Source: Xylocopa sonorina
Lineage: Eukaryota; Arthropoda; Insecta; Hymenoptera; Apidae
Reading direction: 5' to 3'
Assembly: GCF_050948175.1 (NCBI RefSeq)
Contig: NC_135201.1
Span: 992,001-1,056,000 of the forward strand
DNA length: 64,000 bases
The position numbers and the translations under genes were made by a program. The notes under the pieces are model-generated. The model had not been told where the DNA came from. It ran no database searches and saw only the letters and a program-made list of their open reading frames with translations. This document shows, piece by piece, positions 47,152 through 59,657 of this stretch (position 1 is its first letter; each line of letters starts with the position of its first letter).

Positions 47152-47841
47152 TGTTTGGTATTGTCCACGGGTTATTGGGATGGATATTAATGGTTCGGGC
47201 TTAGCCGATTTTATACAGCGGTGCGCCGATTAAAAACTGTATTCTAAGGGTCGAAGGATCACCTTCCTGCTGAAGGTAGGAACAAAATTAAGAATTCCGA
47301 GTTGCAACTATTTATTTATACGTGTTGACCGCTGGGGTGCTAAGTCTGTTCTAATGAATCCGCTCTCACATCCGAACACTACCATTCTTAACTACCTCGT
47401 TGTGGAGGTTAAGATACTTGGATACGTTTAAAACCAAACTATAGCGAGTGGTGAGGGAAACAGTCGAATTACACTATTGGACGAAAATCTGAACTAAGTG
47501 GCCGCCCCCAAACCGAAGGTCACATTCAGGCACCGAGTTGCCCTTGAGTGGCTTACGCGGAAATTCCATGGGTCTGCCTCAACGACCGTGGGTCGGCAAT
47601 AACCTTAAGACACACTTCATTTGTAAAATACATAGGACAACGAAAGTTTAAATCAACTAAAGGTATGATGCGTAATAAGCAGAGGAGTGAAATTCTAATA
47701 CCGAAAATTAGAGTTGCTATGGTCTTAAAATAATTATCGCTGCTCCAAATCAAACTAAAACTAATAGCTACTTATTAAGAAACGAGAGGCCCATTAATAA
47801 ATAGCGCCATTGTGGGTGGCTTGCCTATCTTGGCATGAACA
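47152..47841 (-). mobile_element. Solo Copia LTR, 5-bp target duplication with one mismatch
   Basis: Reading plus, it starts TGTTTGGTATTG and ends TTGGCATGAACA, the reverse complement of the Copia 5' LTR ends at 10765-12040. The 690 bp align throughout, except that the 572-bp LINE and its target duplication are absent. Flanks are TTTCG (47147-47151) and CTTCG (47842-47846), a 5-bp target duplication with one difference, as expected for Copia integrase. No internal sequence, so it is a solo LTR left by recombination. The 61- and 66-codon frames inside are chance. Confidence 0.88.
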
Positions 47842-48823
47842 CTTCGGTCAGAGCAAACCTTACAACCCTTCATTAACTCTTTCAGAACAAGATGGATTTT
47901 TCCATTTGGTCGGGCTTGATCGATGTTCAATAATGAAAAATCGAATTCGCCTTCACTTGAACTGATTTGATCGTTATCCTTCATATTTATAGGACTCGAC
48001 AACTTTGGAAATAATATTCTTACTTTTATGACTGTAAAATTCAGACTAACACTAAGAACGCAGGTCTGGCTAGGTCCATGAGGGAATTTGAAATAAAATT
48101 ATTTTATTAGTGGACACACGAACAGTGATTGGTCATAATTTGAAAGGCGAATGATAATTAGAATGTCACATATCGTAATCACAGCGATCAAGAAGCGGTC
48201 ATGTGTCTGTTTGCTACGATATATGTGAAATAGTTAGCGGTGATTTTTTTTAAATGGCCGAAGGAACTCCAGATTCACAACAGTATTTATGTGCTGCTTT
48301 GTAGTGTGGAATAAAATGTATTTTTTATATGCAGAGAAAATAAACTTTATCATTTTGTTCGCTGATAATCAATTATATCTAATGTAAAAATGTAACTGAT
48401 ATCAAATGCCAAAAACAAAACATTAGAACACTCACAGAAGTCTTTCATATCAATCATACCGAAAATATTCTTTGTCGACCCAATAATAGGTCCAATATGC
48501 ATTCAGCACAGCGCCAGTACGCATGCAGTGGGACCGTAACAATCTACTCGCTTGCCCCTGCTCTCGTTTTTCATTTTTCCGAAACCGTACCCTTCGCTAC
48601 CGTCCAACTAACTTCGATTAAAACGTCACGCTCGACAAGATATAAAGCGTCACGAGCGTTGATGCATGATAGCTTGCAGCATATCTTCCTTCCGACATCG
48701 ATAATACAGACCGTGACACGTGGAGTCGACGCCATTCGCGTGTGTACGCGATACCGCCATGATTAGACACTTCCGCAGGTACGGAAACCAATTACAGAAA
48801 TAGGTAGGTAGAAAATAGGCTAG
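47842..48823. other. Intergenic DNA, no gene seen
   Basis: No supported gene. An 89-codon frame (48497-48766) in a GC-richer patch lacks motifs. Nothing else identified. Confidence 0.35.
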
Positions 48824-49495
48824 GTTACAGTATACAGTAGCAGAACTCTCCTGATTTTGTGTTGCCAAAAATTTAATGCCTATGGGCGTCATTGAGATTT
48901 CGATCGTAATGTCATCTGAACTTTTGCCTCACTTGTTCCTTATTTTTTTTCTCTTTATTTTTTAGTAATCTTGTTTGTATAATATGTGGTGTATTAAGAT
49001 GTGCTGTAACATAAATGCGCTTTGAATGTGCGTGGCTGTGCTGTGTTCTAATGACTTTAATTGTATTTATCATTTATTTGCCTCCTTTTTTAAGCTTCTA
49101 AACAACAAACGCATAAAGGAGGTTGAAATGAAGCTTAATATTGTGCTTCCACTTTTTTTACACTTATTTATGTTCTGAATTATTGTATAAAAATGGTTTT
49201 TTACATTTTCATTGTTTTTCTTTACTTTGATTTGTATCGAGGTGAATCAAGTAGTTGAAACATGAAACAAGAAAGGAATGAAACCTTTATTTTTAACATA
49301 TTAATATATATTTGTTGCAGATATATTTGTATAAATATATATAAAATAATTTTTAAATGAATTTAAAAATAAAATATACAGTGTATAATATTAATATAAT
49401 ATTATTTATATTACGATACATTTATATTGTACGTTATAGTATAACATATATGTTTTATGCTTTTTTCGACTTTTGTTATCTTTCTTTATTTCTCG
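48824..49495 (-). repeat. Repeat family A, inverted copy
   Basis: The reverse complement follows the copy at 1320-2195 from its CAAAAGTC block to its TACTGTATACTGTA end, with moderate divergence and some shortening. Immediately beyond each end the two copies differ, which defines the element limits to within a few bases. No coding frame. Confidence 0.7.
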
Positions 49496-50944
49496 GTGTG
49501 AGAACGCTAATAACAGCGTCGTGTATTGAAAATTTGCGAGCGTGCAGCTTTCCAACAGCAACTTTCCGCAGCGATTCCAGCGAGTCCAGATAGCAGTCCC
49601 TCGGATGGAGGCCTCTCAATTAATCTTCGATCGCCCAATCTCGCGTCCCATGGCTATTAGCAGCTCAAAATTCGGTTTCTCGCGAGGCGTCCGCTCGTCT
49701 GAAGACAATGTTAATTAGCCCGCGAGTCATTTATACATCGGTACTCTATCCGTCGCTTTGGGGGCTGCCGGGGCGGAATGGTTCGCATTAGGAAAATGAC
49801 GCCGCGGGCTGCGCGACGTATGAAAATATCTCCTCGGAGTCTGCGAGGCGCGATCATCTTGTAAATGAGCATTGCCAACACGATCCGCGTCGTTCCAAGA
49901 CGTTCGACGGTTTTCGATGCCGAAATCTTAGCACAGGTTTGCATAGCTACAGAAAGCACGTCTTAACTATGTTTCGCGTCGGTCTTTACAGGTCTCTGTC
50001 TTTTCCTCGTAAGCGGCATCCTGAATGAATCCTCTGCACTTGTATTTATATTTGAGAAAACATTTTTCTGGAAATATTGCATCTTAACTTGTCGGTTTAA
50101 TAAGAATAGTTAAATAAATACACAACATTTTATCTATATCTCAAATATATAATATATGTATCTATAATACATTATATAATCTAAATTTATATGTAATAAT
50201 GAAACGTAGGATGGCGACTATGTGGCGATATGTAGGTGCAAAAGGTTAAATAAATATTCAAATGACTACGGAATGGAATGTTTAGAGCAAAGCAAACTTT
50301 GTAATAATTAGAGAGATAAATTAATTTCTAATTACGTTCAATTTGATGATCGTTCCACAAAAGTAACTGGAATCTTTCTGTATCGCAGTAAATTATCAGT
50401 AAGACTTTTCTTTTCTGTTTTTTCGTATAATTTATGTCCAACACGGAGCAAGAGTTTTGGAAGTTTGGAGTTTTGGAGTCACGGAACAAGAATTGTCAAA
50501 CGAAGAACGCGCGATTGAAACGAGCGGGAGATTTTCTCGGTCGAAGTGCACGAGGCAATCCGAACGTTTGAAAAAATCGTCAAGTCAATGATTTCGCGTA
50601 GCGGTCCCAACTTTTTATATGTGAGGCCAATTGGCTGCCGTTTGATTTCAGATTAATGACAGATCCGATGGAATGTGAATTAAAATTCACCCAGAAGTGC
50701 GAAACGAGCTGCTAAAAAGACAAAATCGTTAATCAGAATTACGTTTTGCCATGTGAGCCAACCGCGTAAGCTGCAAAAAAGTCGTGTAGCCTTAACTGGG
50801 ATTTCGGGGATTTCAGAACATCCTAATTACTCTGGAAGTTTATTGATTAATTTCCTGCAATCATCGAACTTCTGTTCGACTAATAGCGCTTAGTGAGAAC
50901 GAAATCACTTGCACGTAGTGCCCAACCCTGGTTAACATCGACAA

Positions 50945-50947
<3 letters not shown>
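49496..50947. other. GC-richer non-coding region
   Basis: G+C rises sharply from 49496 to about 49970, with several CG-rich blocks, then alternates. The 82-codon minus frame 49711-49959 has no recognised motif. Such islands in bee genomes are often conserved non-coding DNA, but no comparison was possible. Confidence 0.35.

Positions 50948-51038
<91 letters not shown>
50948..51038. repeat. TA microsatellite, about 91 bp
   Basis: An almost uninterrupted run of TA dinucleotides with a single C substitution near 50982. Confidence 0.95.
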
Positions 51039-51040
<2 letters not shown>

Positions 51041-51835
51041 ACGATCGAAATAGATAAATTAGCGATTTAACATATCTTAATTGTTAAATCGAAATTTTAA
51101 TTCCGAACGATGGAGCCTCGTATCGGGGCTCTCGAGCAACTCGAGCGTAAAACCTCGTCAAATTCGAGTTTCAAATTTCACCCAGGCACCATTCACGTGC
51201 TCCCTCCCAACTTTGTTAATCGTTGTGGAATAAAGTTATCGTAGAAAGATGTAATCGCGCTCTGCTAAGGCGAAATATATGCAGGAATTCATCCGGTAGA
51301 CACGGATGACCGCGAGTTACAACGACGTTCTCGTTTATCGCGTTTCAGTTCCACGGTAGAAAGAAATTTTTGCTAGGACAAAAACAGGTCACGCGGGTGG
51401 GCTTTGCACCACCGCTTTCGTCCCGTCTTTTTCTGTTTCAACGCTTCTTTAATAACGCTTCGCCATCGATTAACTTCTTGCTGGTTGAACATCCAAGTCA
51501 AAATAAATTAAAGTGAACCATTGTACAAAACTGATTGAAATTTTGATTTCGTTTAAAAACTATATTAATTGCTGTTGAATTTATTCTACAGAATTGACGG
51601 AAGAATACAGGTGGTGGTTAAGAACTCACCTCTCTGTTTCGAATTCTTTTATATTGCACTTAAATGTTGCTTAAAAGACTGTTCATAGAAGTGGGACTGA
51701 ATAAACTCAACGTTCTAATGGTGACTAGAAATTACTCATTTTAAAACGATAATTTATTTTGCCCGTGTTTCGAATTGAATCTTATTATGGTTTTTCGCTT
51801 TTTGAAGTCTAAATTTTAATACTCATTTAGAGCCA

Positions 51836-51893
51836 CTTCGTCATCCCTTCCAATACTGATGGCAGGTTTGTAGAGAAGGGATGACGAAGCTCT
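51836..51893. other. Perfect hairpin, 14-bp stem
   Basis: CTTCGTCATCCCTT (51836-51849) pairs exactly with AAGGGATGACGAAG (51876-51889) around a 26-base loop. Beyond a three-base bulge, AGAG upstream also pairs with CTCT. The size is close to that of an animal microRNA precursor, though the stem is short. A small MITE remnant is equally possible. Confidence 0.5.
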
Positions 51894-52939
51894 TGATTCC
51901 ACGGGTGGTAGCAACAGTCTTGTCAACCATTGCGCAGTAATAACTTACTGGTCCCAAACATTTGGTGATAAGAAACTCGCTGGACATTCTTTAAATTTAG
52001 GACATAAGGAACGTCTGAACATAGTAAATTAAAATTGAGGAAAAAAAAGTCACGTGTCAGGTGCTCCTCAATGATTAAAAATAAAAAGAAATTTGTTTTA
52101 TGCTAAACGCACTTAAAATATTATTAAATTACACGACTTGCATGAGAATTTCTTATTCATTTTATTGTTTTGTTATTGAAGAGAACAGATTATCACATAA
52201 TTACTGCAACGGATACCTCAAAGAAAATAACATTACAATTCCTGACATGTACACAGGAAAATGTAATCGTCTACCATTTTTAATACATATATGAAAGGGT
52301 TTCCTCTAAAATTGCGGCGGAATTACACGACAGTTATTCCGAAAAAATTTAATCCACTAAATACATTTGGGTTCATCCGAGAGGCATAGTGAGGTCAATT
52401 TTCTATTTTTATTATAACTCCAAGCGAAATTTTATTCACAGTTCACGTACCGGTCAACAAGTGTACGTGACCACCATGATACGCTGATGTATTCTCTCTC
52501 CGAAATCAGTACTGTGATATTTTTGAATTATCCACACATATGCGGGTGCAGTGGATGTACTTCTCAATGATGTAAAGTTTTATTTGTTGTATCGACGCTA
52601 GGTACTTGCTCACTTACCAATTGCCTTTGATTTTTCTATTTTATTCTTTAAGCTTTTAGGCCTTCCTAAAGACATCAGCTGGCCTTTTTACTAATGAATC
52701 TTGATGCTGTAGGAGAAACTATGTTGGGCGTAGGGATTCAGAGATAGGCAATTCAAAAAAAGAAATAGCAAAAACGATAATACACTGTGCTTTTAATAAA
52801 TGGATCTATATTCCTAACGCTATGGCCGTCTGTACTCGCTTAATCTTCTCTAACTCCTTTCAAAATCAACTCTGTTTCTTTTCCAAATAAACTCCTGACT
52901 AGCTGCCTCTTTCGCCTAAGCTTTTAAGGTTATCCTAAG

Positions 52940-53128
52940 AAGTAGGCGTTGACCTTTTTCACTAATTAGGTCTTCTCAAAACGCCTACTACTTCATCCCC
53001 GTCAAGGTGTTCTCCCTTTGATGGGACTTTCCCGACTTTTTGAAGATAACCAGGTTTTATGGTACTCATATTTCACCCAGACTCCGTCTGGGTCCCTTTC
53101 CGGCAGGTCGAGTCCTTACCATAAAACC
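52940..53128. other. Cluster of inverted repeats beside the LINE 3' end
   Basis: First hairpin: AAGTAGGCGTT (52940) with AACGCCTACT (52980), with GACCT/AGGTC nested inside. Second: GGTTTTATGGTA (53053-53064) pairs perfectly with TACCATAAAACC (53117-53128) and encloses a CCCAGAC/GTCTGGG hairpin (53076-53092). The second structure spans 76 nt like a tRNA, but its 12-bp outer stem and unusual arms do not fit a tRNA. Related AAGCTTTTA-centred text occurs at 52660 and 52920. Confidence 0.45.
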
Positions 53129-53204
53129 CATCATCATCTTACTCGACGCGGCTGTCGAACATGTGGGCCCTAAGCTCCTCATCAACCTTTTCCTTTTTTG
53201 CCCA

Positions 53205-54735
53205 CAATGCCTAGAATGATAGTTTATTCTTAACCCGGTCCCAGAAGGGGGTGCAAGCCTACTTCCACGCCACTAAGGCGGGCATACGGGACGATCCATC
53301 CACTTGCCAACAAACGCTAGTCCTCTGATCGGACAAGGAAAACCTAGCAGTGCCGCAGCGGTTGTTTTCCCGCGTTGTGGGCCCTTCAGCTACACCTATG
53401 TTCGATTAAGACTAAGTTCTCGATCAATCGTCGGGCACCCACAGGGACCTCGGGGAGGCGGATCCACTGCATACTCGGATGCATGCACACTCTGATCCTA
53501 CCTAACAAATCTAGTTCGCGAGGAAGGCCCGGAGATATTGAAGAGCAACACGACAACATGACGGTACTCGGAAGCATCAACCATGTCGCGCAGCTCCACA
53601 ACTGCATCGTCCGTCGACATTCTGGACATAAACCCGAACTCTCGATCACAGACCTTTCCGGGAGCCAACGACGTCTGGTAGAGACGATTTATGAGAAGTT
53701 TCTCGAGAGGTTTTGCTATAATCGAGAAGAGGCAAATCGGACGATAGGATTTTGGGTCCTTCTTATCCTTCCTTCTTATCCTTTCTCTTTTAAAAAAACC
53801 CGGAGAGATTCTTCTTTCTAAGTGGAGGGAAAGACGCCCCATTGAAGGCATCCGTTGAGAAGTCGTGTAACTTTGCCGGGAATAACTTTAACCGTGGCTC
53901 TCAGCACACAAACGTAGATGTAGTCCGGTCCTGGTGCCTTTTTATTCTTGAAAGGTTTTACTACACTCGTGACTTCCGTTTCCGTGAAGGCAGTGGTGTC
54001 AGGAATGTTGGGTGCGATGCGTGCACCCAACCTGATTCCATGCTGCGCCAGCCTGTCTTCCCTTTCTCGGTCGTCTGGAATGTGTGCTCTCAAAAGCAAG
54101 CTGGCGGTTTCGTGGTAATCATGTGTCCTTTCACTACCACGCCGGAAAGTACTGAAGACTATCTTGACTGGGAGTTTGTTCGCTTGGAGTTTATAACGTC
54201 ATTGAAAGACGGACCCCTCGTCGACCGGTAGGTAGGCAGTTGTTCAAAGCTGTTCACAATTTTCATGCCGAATGTCCTAATGAGCCCTTTCCTCTCAGAG
54301 AACGGAACACCACCTTAAGGTGCCTGTGGTGCCCTTCAATGTCGTCGCTGTATTGGTAGTAGCACGAGCGACAAATACCGAGAAGCCAAGCGCCAGCACC
54401 TCTGCACAGACACAGTGCGCAGTGCTTAGCTGCGAGATAAAAACTACCTGGAAACAAAAGGCTGCCGCCGTTGCAGCATGGCAATGATGAGGGTGGTCTT
54501 CATCAAGCGTGTTACCGGGTGGCTATGCTGTTCGACAATAGGGGCGAGATCATGGGCCGAAGATTTTTCGCCCGCCTTGACCCTTTCACCGACACGATGA
54601 GCTCACCCAATCCTTCCCTCACCCGGAGATCCAAATGGAGGGCTATCTTTTCTCCGAAATATTTAGAACCGGATATGGCCATCATGAAATTTTGCATATG
54701 TGAGGGGCATGATCAAGTTGTCGGAAAAAAATCTT
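53205..54735 (-). mobile_element. R1-clade non-LTR retrotransposon, decayed
   Basis: Minus-strand text in several frames reads as an R1-type LINE. Endonuclease C-terminal text (TYRSTRGPSFNDV) is near 54225-54190. Reverse transcriptase text KNKKAPGPDYI and LLNGCLQWGVFPS lies in the frame 53818-54099, and DPKSYRPICLFSIIAKPLEKL, EFGFMSRMSTDDAVVEL and VVVLLFNISG lie in 53498-53851. The last should be the catalytic Asp block but reads Asn. After it the frame is lost, the Tyr-Ala-Asp-Asp block is absent, and the element runs into a 3' end with CCCCCTTCTGGGACCGGGTT, shared with the insertion at 11202-11773. The enzyme would copy element RNA at a nicked target. Frameshifts and an internal deletion make it dead. 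A plus frame at 53375-53821 is a shadow. Confidence 0.82.
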
Positions 54736-56521
54736 AGCCTAAGCACTATTTTTTTTTAAGGATACTAACCAGTAATTAATTCCACACTAACCGTTTTTAT
54801 TCATACTGATCACTCATTGTTTATGTACTGACCATTTAGTATTTTTATATTGACTTTTTTGGTAACAAAATACTGCCCAAAAGTTCATTTTAATATTATA
54901 TATACTATATATACTACTTTATATACTATTGTATATATAGATTTAAATGACTATTTAATTTATTGCCACAATAAATCAACTTTTTCTGCATCGACTGTTG
55001 AAGACTGTTCGACATGAAAATACTTTTCATTTATCCCGACGCTTTATGTGCGACGCATGGACTGTTTGAAAGGCTTCGGAATCGTTGAATTTGAGTTGCA
55101 TTTAATATAATCAATTAAATTAATTATTCATTGATTTGAAAAATATTGCATCGTTCGAACGAGCAAAGTTTTGTTAGAGAGTTATATCAGCGGTTATATG
55201 AGAATCATGCAAGATGTGTTGTAAGTGAAGTTAACATCCGAACGGTGAACTCAAACGTATTGATCTTATCTTCAAGTTAGCCTTTTTCCTATTCCAAATG
55301 AAGGACATCGTAAAATCGCAAGAAGAAACACGAACTTGCAGTATTTTTAAGGACAGTTAGACTATGAAATGCTATTTGCGTTCGTATGAAAATATAACTG
55401 TAATACATAGTGGTAAGCATAGTAAGCATGTGATTAACAGAAGTTTTTAAGTTTGACACTGTTTAGTCTGTCCATGTGCTGTTATTACTTACACGGCAAA
55501 CCATATGTCGCTACTCGTAAACATCTAACACATTTCACTGCATATTCTGCATAATTTCATATTAGGAAATTGAATCTTGAGTTGCCAAATAATTTCATGC
55601 TCTAAAATTAACTATGACTTCGCCAATATTAACTCTTTCAGTACTAACTCTGTGTCCATATTACAGCGTACAGTATCTTAACTATTCCAACATAATATCC
55701 CAAGTCCAAAGGATTTTCTTTGTCTTAACAAATATCGTATAATTAACACAATATCAAAAGATTAAAAATAAAAGGTTTATCGATGCTTTTAGAAGGCCGA
55801 TCAGGTTTTATGAGTTTTTGGCATGCCATTAGCTATTGAGTTAAGGCATTAAACGCGCAAATCGTTAAAAAATTCCAAAACAACCTTTAAGGCCCTATCT
55901 TGGTACTTAGGAAAATTAAAGTAATAAAAAAAGGTAAGTAATGAAAGCGACAATTGATATTCCGCTGGGCGCTTATCGCCTCTATCAATCGACGGTTTTT
56001 GTCGGTCCGACCCTAGAAGGATGTTTACGCGTAGGAGACGGAGACAAGTGGTCTGAATAGGAGAAGTCCAGAGAGGTCTGAAAGACCGGGCATTTCCAAG
56101 CGAGCATCGGACGTAGAAAGACGTTTAGAAAGTGGAAAGATTTTGTCTAGTAAAGCTAAATCAGCGGAGCTGTAAAGACTATTAAAAGCTTTCGTGATAA
56201 ATACAACGTTGTTATTTTTTACTACAATTCGTTTACTACTAATATTTGGAAATCCTCAATAATAGCTAGTTAATTGTGTCCGTACCATAAACTTGGTTCT
56301 AATTAAGAGGGCGACCAATTTCGTGACGCGACTAATGGGTTAAATTTTATGCTTTTTAGACGAAAATGAAATCGAGAGATACAAATTTCTAATTTTTCTT
56401 GTTGCAACTGCATGTCAAATGCAACCAATTACTTTACTAAAATTTACTTATCATTGCTAATAGATCAAGTGTCCATTCCAAGCAATTTCAAAGCTACAGG
56501 TAAAAAAAAGATAAGCAGATA
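54736..56521. other. Intergenic DNA, no gene seen
   Basis: Very AT-rich to about 55900. A GC-richer patch at 55950-56180 shows no frame or recognisable repeat. Nothing else identified. Confidence 0.4.
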
Positions 56522-57100
56522 TTTACGCCCCAACAGGTACGCCAACCATTTTGACGTTATTTATTAGGAGCTCTTGCCCGTCTGTAAATGTTTCATAACT
56601 TAATTCGATTTGGAGCAGTGATAATTATTTTGAAACCATAGCATTTGTAATTTTGCGGTATTAGAATTTCACTTCTTTGTTTATTGTGCGATCAAACTCT
56701 TCGGTTGATTTATACTTTCGTTGCCCCATATATTTCTTAGCTAAACTGTACCTTAATTCTGGTTATCACTGACTACGGTCGCTAATAGAGATTTGATTTC
56801 ATCCTTAAATCTTATCCAATAGCGTAATTTGGTCGCTTCCTTCACCACCATTTCGTATATTGATTTCATCCTATCCACGTGTCTCAACCTCTACAACGAC
56901 GTAGCTTAGAGTTGTAGTTTTCTCTGAATTTTTTAGGCGATCGGCAGAACTAATCTAGCGCTTAAGCGTTCGAGGTGATAATAAATTGTTAAGAACGAAG
57001 TTCAGAAATAGTTTTTCCTTCCTATACAAGGGAGATGATTCTTTTAACCGTAGAATCTAGTCAGTACATCGTTGTGATTGTTCGGTAAAATTTTATGATA
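56522..57100 (+). mobile_element. Solo Copia-family LTR, diverged
   Basis: From TTTACGCC at 56522 it follows the Copia 5' LTR: GACGTTATTTATTAGG.GCTCTTGCC, GGAGCAGTGATAATTATTTTGA, TCTCAACC.C.ACAACGACG near 56900, then GGGAGATGATTCTT near 57030 and a GTTCGG block near 57080. The LINE insertion found in the 10.8-kb copy is absent. The middle part carrying GCACGCGGAAATTCC is partly lost. The right end near 57100 is approximate, and no target duplication could be established. Confidence 0.72.
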
Positions 57101-57900
57101 GCAATAGTATCTGCCATTTCTGTTTGAAGTTTTCATGTTTATTTCTATATTTTCTTTGCTTTCCAATAGAAAGAAAGTTGGAACATATGAATTATCCGAT
57201 TTGTTTGATCAATACCTTAAGTTCTGCTTTCAATAAAAAAAAACATTAAATTTTATTAAAGTGTGTAAAATCCAATGGTTGGATTATTATGGTTAAAAAT
57301 ATTGATCATTAAAGAAATCGGACTTTGTATCTTACGGCCTAATAACATCCGCCAGCATACTCGTGATTGGCAGGCGAATGGGTTAAGTACCATTTGATCG
57401 CTACTCGAGTTTCCCAGCACGATCCGTGCTCGTCGCGGTTTGAATGCCGAAACGTTTTAAAACTCTTTCCATTACGAGAAACGGCGTGTCGAAATAAGGT
57501 AAATGGCTTTGCGAGATAATGGGGAGGATGTTTCGTCCGACGGTAGATTACGGTAGAACGTAACTGTACATATTTACGCATCTTTCTGCGAGGAATACGA
57601 ATCTCCGTACAATCGAGAGATCGGGAGAAACTTCGTTTGCCTTTGCTTTCTAACTCTTTGCAGTCGAGGGCTCTAAAGCGGAGCCACTTAAAATTTGTCC
57701 TCAAACTCGAGAATTTCTTAATGGAAAAGATGCAAATAATTTTCGATTCAAAAACGATTATTTATTCTGTTAACAAATTACAAATTAAATTTGTTGAGGA
57801 AAGTTTTGTTCATGTAACTCTAAAGAAAGCTGTTATTTTTTCGAAAGTGCAAAGATTTGGATGACTGATGGAAATAAATTTTTCCATATATGGATTAATT
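57101..57900. other. Intergenic DNA, no defensible gene
   Basis: A 121-codon minus frame at 57339-57704 lies in a GC-richer patch and ends at ANHEYAGGCY; no family is recognised and no splice context supports it. The rest is AT-rich. Confidence 0.35.
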
Positions 57901-57904
57901 TATT

Positions 57905-57993
57905 AACCTTTTACAGACGAATGTTATTATACGCGTATCCTAAAGAGTTGGAGTGTAATATTTGTGGTGGCATTCGGTAGCGAAGGGTTAATA
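57905..57993. mobile_element. Short TTAA-ended palindromic MITE, about 90 bp
   Basis: The left end TTAACCTTTTACAGACGAATG and the reverse complement of the right end (TTAACCCTTCGCTACCGAATG) share TTAACC, a T/C-rich step and CGAATG at the same spacing. TTAA at both ends suggests a piggyBac-type miniature element. It is too short to encode anything. Confidence 0.5.
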
Positions 57994-58079
57994 ATTATTA
58001 AAAGCAATTATATTAAACAATGTACGGAAAGCAGATGTTTTAAATGATCTGTTTGAGATTTTTACGGGCTGAGTTAACC

Positions 58080-58180
58080 GAAGGTGAAGAGTTTTTCAAG
58101 TGTAAGCCGTACCCTGAACGATACACATCTTTCAAGATTACAAGTCCTTCCGATTTACACTTGGAAAACTCTTCACCTTC
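58080..58180. other. Long hairpin, 26-bp stem
   Basis: GAAGGTGAAGAGTTTTTCAA... at 58080-58105 pairs with 58155-58180 over 26 bp with a single mismatch, which in RNA of the plus strand would be a tolerated wobble-type position. The loop is 49 nt, so the whole structure is 101 nt, within the range of insect microRNA precursors. A palindromic MITE remnant is the alternative. Confidence 0.55.
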
Positions 58181-59657
58181 ATATTCTAAATAATTAAAAA
58201 AATTCAGAAAGCATTCTGATTGAAATAAAATGGAATTTTCAGTCAGTTTCAATCTTCAAAGAATGACTGAAAAGTCTTGAATTTTTAAGTGCAGTAATTA
58301 TGCAGAAGCACACAGTCTCCAGGCAAATTTGCAAGGAAAATGGAATTTCTGTCTTCAAAATAGGTTTAGGCAGACTTGTGTGAATACTTGAAAGCAACGT
58401 GCCTCGATGATGAAGAAGGGACGATGGTTTTTGCGCTCACGTTACGGTGAAATGAAAAACGAAAAAGATGATAGGCTACCAGTGCGAGAATCGCACGAAA
58501 TCGTACGAATCAAATGCCACGGGTGTAAAAAAGGGGAGCAAGATTTACCAGGAAGCCATTTACATGTACCGCTGAATAGTACATACTATGTTGTGTCCCA
58601 GTGGAACTGTGTTACCATGGACGAAATAAATGTTGAAAACTGTACGAATCACGAATACTCCTCTGCTCCAATGTTCCTTTGTAGTCGTGCATTACAAATT
58701 ACTGTAACTTGAAAACCTGCTGTAATTTGTCTTCCAAACGCTTCCTGAAACGTATAACTCGCTCATCACCCATTTGCACTATAATTGAAAACAGAAAGAA
58801 AATTTCATATGTTTTTAGGTACAGAAAATAAGCTCACCATCGAATAATAAACCCATGCGTTAATAAATTTCTCACAAATGACACAAATCTCGTTTTACAT
58901 AAACATTTCCCTCAACAAATAAAGAGTGGTATATAAAAGAATAATTGGAATAATTGCGCCGCTCAATCTGTTGAAAAATGGATTCTGATTTTGCGTCGTG
59001 CAACGGACAAACTAGCTTTTAATTCTGAAGGCTGCTACCGGTATTAAACGCTTATGGAGACGTTACAAACATATCATGTATGTCTCCATAACATATAGAA
59101 CCCGAAAAAACTGGGTTTTTCAGGATGGAGAAGATTTCATGTATGAGATTTCTTGTCTATGGAATCTACTTTCATGTTTTATGTATAAGGAAGCGGTAAT
59201 TGCGGAGTATAGTGGCGACGGAACGACTAAGCCTAAAGTGACGAGACTCAATGAAGCCCGAAATTTCATATCCGCAGGGACGCCTTTCATACGGGTTCGC
59301 AATGAACTGTGACGTTCGATACAATAGATTCAATTATGGTCTCAACATCCATAAAGTTAAAGCAGCTCTTTTTCTTCTCGCCAATTTCTTATCTAGTATC
59401 TTCCTCTCCTCTTTCATTGTTACTTCTATCTGAGAGTTTATAATCGTCTTATAAACTGTTTGTGATCATACAAAAATTAATCATATAAGAGTGGGTATGC
59501 AAATAAAATTGAATTAACAACGGTCCAAATATCTAATCGACAGTACAAAATGCACCTTCCGCGTACCACTTCATTCACAACTCGATAAATAATACAAGTT
59601 CTTCAGTTATTCAACCTTGCCTCCATTATGCATTAAGGTGCAAGTAAAAACTTACAG
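58181..59657. other. Intergenic DNA, no gene seen
   Basis: AT-rich. Plus frames at 58407-58712 (101 codons) and 59076-59312 have no recognised motif. Nothing else identified. Confidence 0.4.

Noticed and set aside
53053..53128. Possible tRNA gene
   Set aside because: The closing stem is 12 bp rather than 7, there is no normal D-arm, and position 33 of the would-be anticodon loop is not T.
53375..53821. 148-codon plus-strand frame
   Set aside because: It is the antisense shadow of the R1-type reverse transcriptase on the minus strand.
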